Shown: positions 1 to 8,143 of the stretch, in pieces
How positions within the stretch are numbered: the stretch's first letter is position 1
Layout of the letters: every line of letters starts with the position of its first letter
NCBI GenBank assembly: GCA_947626145.1
Contig: CANQRB010000003.1
Coordinates: 124,001 to 188,000 of the forward strand
DNA length: 64,000 bases
Source of the DNA: an uncultured Clostridia bacterium
GTDB lineage: Bacteria; Bacillota; Clostridia; UMGS1883
Direction of reading: 5' to 3'
Notes under the pieces: generated by a model
Databases searched by the model: none
Seen by the model: only the letters and a program-made list of their open reading frames with translations
Told to the model about the DNA's origin: nothing
Position numbers and translations under genes: made by a program

Positions 1-161
1 CTCTCAAGAGCCTCGATAGCCTGTACGCGGGTAGGCATTTCGGCCTTGGCGGCCTCGCCCACTTTCTGCGCCGCCGCAAAAGCGGGAACGCCGCTAAGAC
101 AGGTCATGGCCACGGAAGCAGCCAACCCGGCGGCCAGCGCACGAAGGTTTAACTTTTTCAT
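1..161 (-). CDS. Secreted protein, N-terminal fragment (possibly S-layer-homology type)
   Basis: Only the first 53 or so codons lie in the window; the gene runs off the left edge. The start ATG at 161 follows an AAGGAGGA ribosome-binding site with good spacing. The product opens with MKKLNLRALAAGLAASVAMT and a small-residue stretch ending in an AFA-type signal peptidase site, so it is exported. The visible mature part reads MPTRVQAIEALER, which resembles the start of an S-layer-homology motif, but one partial motif is not enough to assign the family. It faces away from trmFO across an AT-rich gap that contains its likely promoter. Confidence 0.7.
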   Translation of the reverse strand, partial: MKKLNLRALAAGLAASVAMTCLSGVPAFAAAQKVGEAAKAEMPTRVQAIEALE

Positions 162-230
162 GTTCGTTGTCCTCCTTGAAAATTCGTTTTTGGGCAGAGC
201 GAACAAACTCTCCCCATAATCGTTAAATAT

Positions 231-259
231 ATTTTAACATTTTATTTAAAAATAATCAA
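231..259 (-). promoter_or_regulatory. Probable SigA promoter for the left-edge secreted gene
   Basis: Read on the minus strand: TTGATT (254-259), 17-bp spacer, TAAAAT (231-236), about 70 bp upstream of the start codon. The surrounding gap (162-300) is very AT-rich and I see no other gene in it. Confidence 0.45.
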
Positions 260-300
260 TAAGAAAATCAAAATTTCTTTTCGCCGAATTGCTTAATTTT

Positions 301-1605
301 TTAAAGATTTTTTGTGCAATTTGCCAAAACTTCCAAAGCCTGTGCGGAAATATGCTCATAACGTTCTTTTTTATTCTTAATTTTGATACGTTCCCACTGT
401 ATTATTCCGAAATTGGCGTTCATGGGCTGGAAGTTTTTAACCTCCGGATCGGTTATGTAGGCGGTCAGGGCGCCGGTGCAGGTGGAGGGCGGCAGGATCA
501 GAGGCTCCCGGCCGGCGGCACGGGCGGCGGCGTTTATACCGGCCATGAGTCCCGAGGCGGCGGACTCCACATAGCCCTCCACTCCGGTTATCTGACCGGC
601 GAAAAACACCTCCGGCCTGCCGCGCAGACTATAGTCCGGAGCCAAAAGCCGGGGCGAGTCGATATAGGTGTTCCGGTGCATGACACCATAACGGACAAAA
701 TCGGCATTTTCAAGGCCGGGTATCATGGAAAACACCCGCTTCTGCTCACCGAACTTCAGGTTCGTCTGGAAGCCTACCATATTATATAAAGTTCCCTCGG
801 CGTTGTCACGGCGGAGCTGAAGCACCGCCCAGGGAGTAAGGCCCGTCCTCGGGTCACGGAGGCCCTTGGGCTTAAGAGGGCCGAAGCGCAGGGTGTCCCT
901 TCCCCGGGCGGCCATTATCTCCACGGGCATACAGCCCTCAAAGACATTGGGCGTTTCCACGTTCCCGTGAAGGGGCGCCCGCTCGGCGGCGACCAAAGCC
1001 TCCCAGAAGGCGTCGTACTCCTCCCTGTTCATGGGGCAGTTTATGTAATCCGGCGTGCCCTTGCCGTATCGGGCGGCCAGATAGGTCTTTTCGCCGTCAA
1101 TGCTTTCGGCGGTTATGACCGGCGCCGCCGCGTCATAGAAGTGCAGGCCCTCGCCGCCGGTGAGTCCGGCGATAACGCCGTTCAGCCCGCCGTGGGTCAG
1201 GGGGCCGGTAGCAATCACCGTTATGCCCTCCGGCAGCTCCTCGACCGTTTTGGCGACAATCTCCACATTCGGCAGCGCCCGCAGCCTTTCGGTGACAAGG
1301 GCCGCAAATTTGTCCCTGTCCACTGCCAAAGCTCCTCCGGCGGGGACCCTCGTGGCGTCGGCGCAGGAGATGACAAGGCTGTCCATGCGGCGCATTTCCT
1401 CCTTAAGCAGGCCGCAGGCGTTGTCAAGGCCGTTGCCCTTGAGGGAATTGGAGCAGACCAGCTCGCATAAGTCGGGATTGGAGTGGGCGGGGGAAAAGGT
1501 AAGGGGCTTCATCTCGTAAAGCCGCACCTCCGCTCCCCGCCGGGCCAGCTGCCACGCCGCTTCACAGCCAGCGAGGCCGCCGCCGATAACGCTGACTCTA
1601 CTCAT
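301..1605 (-). CDS. trmFO: Methylenetetrahydrofolate-tRNA-(uracil-5-)-methyltransferase TrmFO
   Basis: 434 residues, the usual length for TrmFO (older name Gid). The enzyme uses FAD and methylenetetrahydrofolate to make ribothymidine at position 54 of tRNA in many Gram-positive bacteria, replacing the SAM-dependent TrmA. The N-terminal Rossmann motif [19 protein letters not shown] (residues 6-24) binds FAD; the conserved stretch [11 protein letters not shown] follows near residue 48, and a second FAD-contact region [19 protein letters not shown] lies near residue 335. The start overlaps the stop of the upstream lipoprotein gene by 8 nt, so the two are probably translated together. In many Firmicutes trmFO sits beside topA or codV; neither is visible here. 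Confidence 0.95.
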   Translation of the reverse strand: MSRVSVIGGGLAGCEAAWQLARRGAEVRLYEMKPLTFSPAHSNPDLCELVCSNSLKGNGLDNACGLLKEEMRRMDSLVISCADATRVPAGGALAVDRDKFAALVTERLRALPNVEIVAKTVEELPEGITVIATGPLTHGGLNGVIAGLTGGEGLHFYDAAAPVITAESIDGEKTYLAARYGKGTPDYINCPMNREEYDAFWEALVAAERAPLHGNVETPNVFEGCMPVEIMAARGRDTLRFGPLKPKGLRDPRTGLTPWAVLQLRRDNAEGTLYNMVGFQTNLKFGEQKRVFSMIPGLENADFVRYGVMHRNTYIDSPRLLAPDYSLRGRPEVFFAGQITGVEGYVESAASGLMAGINAAARAAGREPLILPPSTCTGALTAYITDPEVKNFQPMNANFGIIQWERIKIKNKKERYEHISAQALEVLANCTKNL

Positions 1606-2152
1606 CGGCGTCCGTCTCCGTTCCGGCCGCGCCCTCCTGAGCGTTGGCCTTATTATACATTTCTATCACCTCGTCGCGGGTCAGGGCCTCGTCCTCAACC
1701 CTTACGCGTCCAAGCTCATAAATCACGGGAGTGCCGTCATCGGCGGCATACCAGGACAGGAGCACTGCGTCGCCGGGCTTGAGGCGGCCGGCTGTCTCGG
1801 CGGCGGAGCCCTCCAGCGCATAGGTGGTGAGCTCGTTATAGGTGTTTATCGTAATATCGCTGAGGCTGACGGCCACAACCCAGCCTCCCTTTGTGTGGTC
1901 GTCCACAATGTCGCCCTCCATAAATACCTCCTCGTACTCGCCAAGCTCCTCGGGCGTTGGCAGGGCCTTGTCCTCGGGGCCGGCCAACGCCTCGGTGCCG
2001 CCCACCTCGGCCTCCGTGACGGGAATTAAATCCTTGCCCTCCTTTTCCTCATAGGAAATGATATTTTCGGGCATATCCTTATCCTCGCCGCAGCCGGTCA
2101 TGGCGGCGGCCGCCAGAGCCGCGGCCAGCAGACAGATAATTTTTTTGTTCAC
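1598..2152 (-). CDS. Putative lipoprotein of unknown function
   Basis: 184 residues with a GTG start at 2152 behind a GAGGTGATAGT ribosome-binding site. Residues 5-17 form a hydrophobic signal segment followed by the lipobox AMTGC, so Cys21 should be lipidated and the protein anchored outside the membrane. The mature part is acidic (many Glu and Asp), with no domain I recognise; the middle (about 75-150) could form a small beta domain, judging from alternating hydrophobic strands. It overlaps trmFO by 8 nt, which suggests co-transcription, but no functional link is obvious. Confidence 0.75.
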   Translation of the reverse strand: MNKKIICLLAAALAAAAMTGCGEDKDMPENIISYEEKEGKDLIPVTEAEVGGTEALAGPEDKALPTPEELGEYEEVFMEGDIVDDHTKGGWVVAVSLSDITINTYNELTTYALEGSAAETAGRLKPGDAVLLSWYAADDGTPVIYELGRVRVEDEALTRDEVIEMYNKANAQEGAAGTETDADE

Positions 2153-2244
2153 ACTATCACCTCAGGAATATTTTTTTGCATGGGAAAAATAATAAATCAG
2201 TAGTAATAATAATATAAAAACCAAACGAAAGGATCGCGATCAAT

Positions 2245-2667
2245 ATGGAAAAAATAATAACCGCCCTCTTTGACACCACGGAGGAGATCGAGGCGGCCCG
2301 TTCGGCCGCCACTGAAAACGGTGCCCAGGCAGACAAGATAAGCGTCTGCCGGGCGGAGGTGCCGGCCTCCTTCGCGGGGAAGAACACCCTTTCCGGCACG
2401 GCGCTGGGCGCCGCGGCCGGAACCGTGCTGGGCTTGGGAGCGGCGCTTTTGGAAAACATGGGCTTCGTTTCCAGCATGGGGCCCATGGCGGGACTGGTCA
2501 GCGGGGCCGTGGTCGGAGCCATAGTCGGAGGATTTTTCGACCTTGAGGCCGCCCGAAGCGAGCCGGACTGGCGCTGGCTGTTCACCGTCACCATGGACGA
2601 GGATATGACCGGGGCCACGGTGCGCCGCCTCCGCCGCTGCGGAGGGGAAAGAGTGAGCGTGGAATAA
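2245..2667 (+). CDS. Glycine-zipper protein of unknown function
   Basis: 140 residues, preceded by an AAAGGATCG ribosome-binding site. The ends are soluble: residues 1-50 look like a small alpha/beta fold (MEKIITALFDTTEEIEAARS), and about 105-140 are charged. Between them, residues 55-100 are Gly/Ala-rich and hydrophobic with GxxxG spacing (LGAAAGTVLGLGAALLENM), typical of a glycine-zipper hairpin that inserts in or packs against the membrane. The arrangement resembles the general-stress-protein (YflT/17M-like) group with a central zipper, but I cannot confirm the family. It is convergent with yycI, ending only 2 nt from it. Confidence 0.65.
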   Translation: MEKIITALFDTTEEIEAARSAATENGAQADKISVCRAEVPASFAGKNTLSGTALGAAAGTVLGLGAALLENMGFVSSMGPMAGLVSGAVVGAIVGGFFDLEAARSEPDWRWLFTVTMDEDMTGATVRRLRRCGGERVSVE

Positions 2668-2669
2668 TA

Positions 2670-3425
2670 TCAGCTTATTATCTCCGTCCGGCCGCCGTCC
2701 ACGGTGACACGCCACGCGGGCTCAAAGGAATAGGTTTCGGTGTTTTCGTTTCGCACGAGAGTATAACCGGCCTCCAGATTTTTAACCGTGGCGCCGTCGG
2801 GGAAAAGCTCCAGCATTTCGGGAATGTGGTCGATTATGCTGATCCCGCTGCGGCGACGGTCGGCAAAATCCACTCCGGGCCAGCTCGCCTCCACGGAAAC
2901 GACGTTTCCGTCGCCGTCGATGGCGGCCCGGAGGTACATACCGAAAACGGGCCTTCCGTCGCAGATAAGAGCAAACTCGCCGTTTCCGTCGTATCCGGCC
3001 CGGCTCATGTCCAGCCCAAGCTCCTCCATGGCGCGGCGCAGAGCCTTTTCGTCGGCCTTTACCGGTTCTCCGCCGCCGGTGTAGCTGAAGCGTGTGTCCT
3101 CAACCCGCAGCTCGGCTCCGTCGTGACGGGCAATAAGCGTCCGTCCCTCGGTCTGGAAGGCAAGCTCCTCCCCGAAGAACATACGGGACAGCTCAATGGC
3201 CGTCGGGAAGCCGCCGCTGAAGGTGCGGACCGTGAGATAGCGGTCCGGCAGCAGACCGGGGGCACACTTTATGCCGTTATTGTTCAGGGCGTCCGCCGCG
3301 GCGGCCGCCACCAGCGGGGGGATGCGTTCGCTTTCGACACGCTTGAGCACCGAGGCCCCTGTCATGAAGATATTCATGGCTATGAGAAGGCCCAGCATGA
3401 GATTTTTTACCGTTGACCACCTCAT
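2670..3425 (-). CDS. yycI: YycI-like regulator of the WalRK two-component system
   Basis: 251 residues: short cytoplasmic N-terminus, one membrane anchor (residues 7-26, LMLGLLIAMNIFMTGASVL), then an extracytoplasmic region with the repeated beta-strand pattern of the YycI/WalI family. In Bacillus, YycI and YycH contact the WalK kinase in the membrane and tune its activity. The identification rests on topology and position more than on a signature motif. The start codon overlaps the yycH stop as ATGA (4 nt), so the two are translationally coupled. walJ (yycJ), which usually follows, is absent; an unrelated convergent gene comes next. Confidence 0.75.
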   Translation of the reverse strand: MRWSTVKNLMLGLLIAMNIFMTGASVLKRVESERIPPLVAAAAADALNNNGIKCAPGLLPDRYLTVRTFSGGFPTAIELSRMFFGEELAFQTEGRTLIARHDGAELRVEDTRFSYTGGGEPVKADEKALRRAMEELGLDMSRAGYDGNGEFALICDGRPVFGMYLRAAIDGDGNVVSVEASWPGVDFADRRRSGISIIDHIPEMLELFPDGATVKNLEAGYTLVRNENTETYSFEPAWRVTVDGGRTEIIS

Positions 3426-4888
3426 GTGCTCACCTCCTCATCTGCGGGCGGAGCCTCTCCGCCGTCAGCCGCGCCGGCTTCCTCCTCGCCCACATAGTCG
3501 TAGACCCGGTCGTCGCCGCCAAGCTCCGCCAGCCAGCAGGCGCTGAGGGGCTCGGAGCCGCCCCGATCCATGTAGCCGATATAAATATCGGTTATCACGG
3601 GACTTTCACGGATAGAAAAGCCGTTGACAAAATAGTTCAGGGCCTCGACAAAATCCCCCTTAAGAACCGAGGTGCCGGAGCCGTAATAGCTGCGGAAAAG
3701 CTGGCGGTAGGAAACTATCTTCCCATCAGCTATGTCCATCTCTATGCCGTGGTTCATCGGCTCAAAGCCGTCGCCGCCCAGGCGAACCGCCACGGGACGG
3801 CCGTCCTGATAGTAATCCATGGCAATGTGTATCCTTCCGCCGCCGCTCTGAGTCAGGTCGCTGCTGACCAGCACGGAAAGGGGCTGATCGCTGACACGGC
3901 CCCAAAGGTCTTCGGCAAAGCTGATGGCGGAATTTACCGTTTCATAGTATGAGGAATAGGACTCGGCGAGCTCGACGCCCTTGTTCTCGTCGGCGGCCCT
4001 GTATTCGAAAAGGCCGCCGGGGTAAATGCGGGCGTCGCCGTCGTTTTCCACAAAGACGCTGACCTCTCCGTCCTCGTACCGGCCGGCGGTGTCCACGTTC
4101 TTGAAGAAGCACCCCAGCACCCGACTTTCCACCTCGGGAGCGGCTATGGGATTGGCGGGGATAAGGTCGGCGGTGGAGGGGCGGCTGTCAAAGAAGAGAA
4201 CCATGGGGTCAAGGGACGCGCCCTCGGGCTCAACTCCGGTGCTGAAGGCCGGCTCGTAGTAGTCCGTGTTGTTTTCGGTGTATATGGCCAGATCTCCGGC
4301 GGGGAGGCTGAAGCTCTCCCTCGGGAACTGATAGATGCGGGCGTTGTCGCCGTCATAGGCGTCACGAACCAGAAGAAAGACCCCTGTGTCGCCGGTGGAG
4401 GGCAGGATCACAAAGTCGCGGATGGCGGAAATGTCCGCCGGAGCGTTTTCCCCATCCACGCCCATTACCGAGCAGAGCATATCCGTGGTATAGGCGATTG
4501 GCATTTCCACGTAAATGCTGACGTTTTCAATGGCGGCCTGCCACTCCCGCAGGGACACGGGCTTGCTGCTGACGGTCTCGCCCCGAAGAAAGGCCCGGAT
4601 TATCTGGCCGGTGCGGTTCTCAATGGGCGAAAACGCCAAGTCCGTGTTGTAGTAGGCTATCCACAGGGAGCCGTCGTTTATCAGTATTTTACGGGGGCGG
4701 CTGAGCATCTCGCGGGGTATGGAAATTTTTTCGTCGTGGAACAGTCCGCCAACCAGCGGCAGACTGCGGGCAAAATCGGAGATCTCCTCACGCATCAGGC
4801 CGCCGCCGAACCAAAGCCGGCAGGTGAGGACGATTAAGTTGACGAAAAGCAGGATCATCGCCGTGGTCTTGACGCGTTCCTTGAACAT
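3422..4888 (-). CDS. yycH: YycH-like regulator of the WalRK two-component system
   Basis: 488 residues, slightly longer than Bacillus YycH. One N-terminal membrane segment (about residues 10-28, AMILLFVNLIVLTCRLWFG) is followed by a large extracytoplasmic portion. The family acts on the periplasmic side of WalK together with YycI. Ribosome-binding site GGGCGGTGA precedes the ATG. It lies in the usual place downstream of walK, but is separated from it by a small secreted-protein gene and a terminator-like hairpin (4931-4954), so its expression may be lower than that of walRK or depend on read-through. Confidence 0.75.
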   Translation of the reverse strand: MFKERVKTTAMILLFVNLIVLTCRLWFGGGLMREEISDFARSLPLVGGLFHDEKISIPREMLSRPRKILINDGSLWIAYYNTDLAFSPIENRTGQIIRAFLRGETVSSKPVSLREWQAAIENVSIYVEMPIAYTTDMLCSVMGVDGENAPADISAIRDFVILPSTGDTGVFLLVRDAYDGDNARIYQFPRESFSLPAGDLAIYTENNTDYYEPAFSTGVEPEGASLDPMVLFFDSRPSTADLIPANPIAAPEVESRVLGCFFKNVDTAGRYEDGEVSVFVENDGDARIYPGGLFEYRAADENKGVELAESYSSYYETVNSAISFAEDLWGRVSDQPLSVLVSSDLTQSGGGRIHIAMDYYQDGRPVAVRLGGDGFEPMNHGIEMDIADGKIVSYRQLFRSYYGSGTSVLKGDFVEALNYFVNGFSIRESPVITDIYIGYMDRGGSEPLSACWLAELGGDDRVYDYVGEEEAGAADGGEAPPADEEVST

Positions 4889-4930
4889 GGAGTCACCGCC
4901 CTTTTTCTAAAAAATTTTGTTCAAAAAATT

Positions 4931-4954
4931 TGGGGGCGAACCTCGCCGCCCCCA
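4931..4954 (-). terminator. Rho-independent terminator between the secreted gene and yycH
   Basis: Arms TGGGGGC/GCCCCCA (7 bp, more with GC-rich inner pairs) followed on the minus strand by AAATTTTTT. It sits after the stop codon at 4975 and about 40 bp before yycH, so it may attenuate transcription into yycH-yycI. Confidence 0.7.
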
Positions 4955-4974
4955 TTTCCCTTAAAAATCTGTTT

Positions 4975-5445
4975 TTAGATCCAGCCCGTAAATATGGACT
5001 GAACGTCGTATGTAAAGCTGTTTACGTTGTCCAAAACCTCGCGCTTGAGCAGGTTAATGTCAAAATACACTACCTGGCTGAGGCCGTTGTACTCGGCCCG
5101 TACCGCGAATTTGTTGTGGCCCTCGGTGAGGCTCATCTGTTTATAAAACACCTTCGCCGCGCCGATCTTGGTCTGCACGGGCGCGCCGTCGCTGTTGAGG
5201 ATGGCGTTGTAAGTGCTTCCGTCATACCTGTAATATGCGACGCTGACGCCGTTCTTGCCGGTGCCCGTGACGCCGTATGTGGTTTTTGTGGTGGCAGAAT
5301 TGTTGGTTTCCGGCTTCTTGACCACTATAAGATCCGAGGCGGTGCTGACTTCCTCCGCACCGATGGTGGCCGGATGCGCCGCAAAAACGCTCAAACCGGA
5401 AAGCATGACCATAATAGCGGCCAAAAGCGCCCCTATATACTTCAT
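4975..5445 (-). CDS. Small secreted protein of unknown function inside the wal operon
   Basis: 156 residues from the ATG at 5445, chosen because a GGAAG-type ribosome-binding site precedes it; an ATG 9 nt upstream is possible. Signal peptide residues 1-22 end in VFA. The mature part is rich in Ser, Thr, Asn and Tyr, with a middle strand pattern (VSVAYYRYDGSTYNAIL, then VFYKQMSLTEGHNKFAVRAE) that suggests a single Ig-like or fibronectin-like beta domain. I do not recognise the family. It interrupts the otherwise standard walK-yycH adjacency and has its own likely promoter with a WalR-like box, so it may be a surface protein controlled by WalR. Confidence 0.7.
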   Translation of the reverse strand: MKYIGALLAAIMVMLSGLSVFAAHPATIGAEEVSTASDLIVVKKPETNNSATTKTTYGVTGTGKNGVSVAYYRYDGSTYNAILNSDGAPVQTKIGAAKVFYKQMSLTEGHNKFAVRAEYNGLSQVVYFDINLLKREVLDNVNSFTYDVQSIFTGWI

Positions 5446-5483
5446 GACACACACTTCCGTTCCATTTAATTTTACCTATACAT

Positions 5484-5511
5484 ATTATACAACAGATATG
5501 TTACAAAACAA
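5484..5511 (-). promoter_or_regulatory. Probable promoter with WalR-like box
   Basis: Minus strand: TTGTTT (5506-5511), 16-bp spacer, TATAAT (5484-5489). The spacer carries TGTAAC-N5-TGTTGT (5489-5505), one mismatch from the WalR consensus TGTWAH-N5-TGTWAH known from Bacillus and Staphylococcus. Box position in the core promoter would suit repression or modulation. Confidence 0.45.
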
Positions 5512-5569
5512 TTACGTTCACATTAATTGTTGTTTACATTACTCCGAACCGCAAAATATGGGGGCGCTT

Positions 5570-7378
5570 CTAAACCACCGGCGGAATTTCCGCCTCGGGG
5601 TCCTCACGGTACATTGGCAGCACGACGGACACCTGAGTGCCCGAGGGCATATGGCTTTCGATGGAAATATCCCCGCCGTGGCGCTGGACTATCTCACGGG
5701 CGATTGCCAGACCCAGTCCGGTACCGCCGCTCTGGCGGCTGCGGTCCTTGTCCACCCGATAGAAGCGCTCGAAAATGTGAGGCAGATCCTCCCTCGGGAT
5801 GCCGATGCCGTTGTCGGTGACTCTGATAAGCGCGTTTTGACCGTCGTTGCCGCACTCCACGTCTATCTTTCCGCCGTCGGGGGTGTATTTGACGGCGTTT
5901 GAAACGATATTTGTTATCACCTGCTCGATGCGGTCCCTGTCACCAAAGAAGCTGAAGCTGTCGCTGCGCGGGATAAAGCTGAGAGTGTGACCGTGGGAAC
6001 TGGCGTTCATGGTCAGCTTTTGAGTGACGCTCTGAACCAGCTCCATCAGGTCGAAGGAGGTACACTTAAGCTGCTGCTTTTCGCTGTCCAGCTGGGAGAG
6101 CGTCAGCAGATCCTTCACCAGCCGCGTCATGCGGTCGGTTTCATTGTCGATGACGCGGGCGAAGCCGGCGGTGGGAGCCTGACCCCTGCCTTCCTCCTCC
6201 TCCATGTCGATAATGGTTTCGGCATAGCCTTTAATGGTAGTGAGCGGAGTGCGGAGTTCGTGGGAAACATTGGCCACAAATTCCCGTCGGGAGCGCTCGA
6301 GCCTGAGCTGGCGGGTAACGTCGCGGAACACCGCCACAACTCCGGAGGAAAAGACGTTTTCGGCGTTGAAGGGCACGAAACAGGCCCGGTAATTTTTGCC
6401 GCCAGTCTCCACGTCAAACTCCAGCGACTTGCCCTCGTCCAAGCAGAGGACGCTCTTCATTGTCACGTTAAGCCGAAGGACTTCGCTGAATATCTCGTCA
6501 AAGGTCATGTCGGTGCAGTCGCCCAGCACATTGACGCAGGCGGGATTTTCGTGTATGACCTTGCCGGTGCCGTTCTCGAAGGCGATTACGGCGTCGGTCA
6601 TGTGGAGGAGGACGGTTTCCACCTTATTCTTTTCGGCGGCTATATCCTCCATACTCTTTTCGATCTGGGCGGCCATGGTGTTGAACGTCATGGTCAGCCG
6701 CCCTATCTCGTCTCTGGACTGAACCTCTATCTTGTGCTTGAACTCGCCCTCTCCCATGGCCTCCGCCCTGTATTGCAGGGTGCGGATCGGGGCGATTATG
6801 GTTCGTGAAAGCACGAAGCCCAGCACAAGGCTGATGAGCAGGCCGAAGAGTATGGCCCAGAGAATATTGACAAAAATGTTGCGGGTCACGTCGTAGACCT
6901 CGTCCTTGGTGTCCCTGACGCTGATTATGTAGCCCACCTGTCCGCCTTCGCCCATGATCGGCACGGCGTAGTCCATGTACTCGGTCTCACGGTCGATATT
7001 GTCGCCGGTCAGACCGGCCATGGCGGTGACGATGTTGGGAGTGGTGGCGAAGGCTCCCCCCTGAGGGTCGCTGCGGGCCAGTACACGGCAGTTTTTGCCG
7101 TCCAGAATGTAGTAATTGCGGTAGGAGTCGATACCCATTCGCAGCGAAAAGGCGTCAAGGATGGACTTCATCTCGTTAACGGGCTCCTCACGCTTCGACG
7201 CGACCGTCAGGTCGTCTATCATGCGGCTGCTGAACACCTGCTCGGACATGGTGGTTCGGAAGTCGTCCAAATAATAGGTGGAAATATTCTGCATCAGAAA
7301 GGTGCCTACCACTATCATCACCGAAATGGTAAGCAAAAGAAATATCGCTATAATTTTCCACTGAATACTTTTGAACAT
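5570..7378 (-). CDS. walK: Sensor histidine kinase WalK (VicK)
   Basis: 602 residues. Order: membrane segment about 8-30; extracytoplasmic sensor loop about 31-175; second membrane segment about 176-200 (ILWAILFGLLISLVLGFVLS); HAMP about 200-255; PAS-like domain about 258-365; HisKA with the H-box FVANVSHELRTPLTTIKGY near 370-390; HATPase about 480-590 with N-box, DNGIGIPREDLPHIFERFY and GGTGLGLAIAREI. This is the full WalK architecture, the kinase controlling cell-wall hydrolase genes and coupling wall metabolism to division in low-GC Gram-positives. walR ends 30 bp upstream of its start. Nothing looks truncated or catalytically missing. Confidence 0.93.
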   Translation of the reverse strand: MFKSIQWKIIAIFLLLTISVMIVVGTFLMQNISTYYLDDFRTTMSEQVFSSRMIDDLTVASKREEPVNEMKSILDAFSLRMGIDSYRNYYILDGKNCRVLARSDPQGGAFATTPNIVTAMAGLTGDNIDRETEYMDYAVPIMGEGGQVGYIISVRDTKDEVYDVTRNIFVNILWAILFGLLISLVLGFVLSRTIIAPIRTLQYRAEAMGEGEFKHKIEVQSRDEIGRLTMTFNTMAAQIEKSMEDIAAEKNKVETVLLHMTDAVIAFENGTGKVIHENPACVNVLGDCTDMTFDEIFSEVLRLNVTMKSVLCLDEGKSLEFDVETGGKNYRACFVPFNAENVFSSGVVAVFRDVTRQLRLERSRREFVANVSHELRTPLTTIKGYAETIIDMEEEEGRGQAPTAGFARVIDNETDRMTRLVKDLLTLSQLDSEKQQLKCTSFDLMELVQSVTQKLTMNASSHGHTLSFIPRSDSFSFFGDRDRIEQVITNIVSNAVKYTPDGGKIDVECGNDGQNALIRVTDNGIGIPREDLPHIFERFYRVDKDRSRQSGGTGLGLAIAREIVQRHGGDISIESHMPSGTQVSVVLPMYREDPEAEIPPVV

Positions 7379-7408
7379 TTTCCGCGCCGCCTTATGTGCC
7401 TTATGTTT

Positions 7409-8092
7409 TTATTCCTTATTATAATAGTATCCCACGCCCCGCTTGGTCATAATGCGCTCCGGCGCGGCGGGGTTGTCCTCGATTTTCTCCCTGAGCCGTC
7501 GCACGGTGACATCCACGGTGCGCACGTCGCCGAAATACTCGTAGCCCCAGACCTTTTCCAACAGCATTTCCCGGGAGAAAATCCGTCCGGGCTGACCGGC
7601 CAGAAACTTCAGCAGCTCAAACTCCCGAAGGGTTAGCTCTATCTGCACGCCGGCCTTTTTTACCACATACAGGCCGGTGTTTATCTCCAGAGAGTCGATA
7701 TTTATTATACCGTTGTCGGCGGACTCGGTTCCCCGGCGGAGGTTGGCCTTGACCCGGGCCATAAGCTCGCGGATGGAGAAGGGCTTTGTGATATAGTCGT
7801 CGGCGCCGGATTCCAGGCCGAACACCTTGTCGATCTCCTCCTCCCGCGCGGTGAGCATGAGAATGGGTACGGTGCGGTCGGACTCCCTGATCTTGCGGCA
7901 GACCTCAAAGCCGTCCATCTTTGGCAGCATCACGTCCAGCAATATCAGATCGGGCTTTTTGGCGGCGGCCAGCTCCAGACCTGCCTTGCCGTCATAGGCC
8001 GCAATGGTCTTGTAGCCCGCCTTTTGCAGGTTGAACTTGAGCATATCTACTATGGGCGCCTCGTCGTCAACGATAAGTATGGTTTTTTCCAT
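7409..8092 (-). CDS. walR: Response regulator WalR (VicR)
   Basis: 227 residues from the ATG at 8092, picked because AAGGAG lies 8 nt before it; an in-frame ATG at 8110 overlaps that ribosome-binding site. Receiver domain about 1-115 with acidic pocket D9/D10, phosphoacceptor D53 (LILLDVMLPKMDGF), conserved Thr in MLTAREEE and Lys in YITKPFSI. OmpR-type winged helix about 130-227 with LTLREFELLKFLAGQPG and VWGYEYFGDVRTVDVTVRRL. This is the essential DNA-binding partner of WalK. It lies 51 bp downstream of the dehydratase-activase pair on the same strand; no clear promoter was found in that gap. Confidence 0.94.
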   Translation of the reverse strand: MEKTILIVDDEAPIVDMLKFNLQKAGYKTIAAYDGKAGLELAAAKKPDLILLDVMLPKMDGFEVCRKIRESDRTVPILMLTAREEEIDKVFGLESGADDYITKPFSIRELMARVKANLRRGTESADNGIINIDSLEINTGLYVVKKAGVQIELTLREFELLKFLAGQPGRIFSREMLLEKVWGYEYFGDVRTVDVTVRRLREKIEDNPAAPERIMTKRGVGYYYNKE

Positions 8093-8143
8093 TTCGTTCA
8101 TCTCCTTCATGGGAAGATTTATATTTACATTTCCGGGCGTTTT

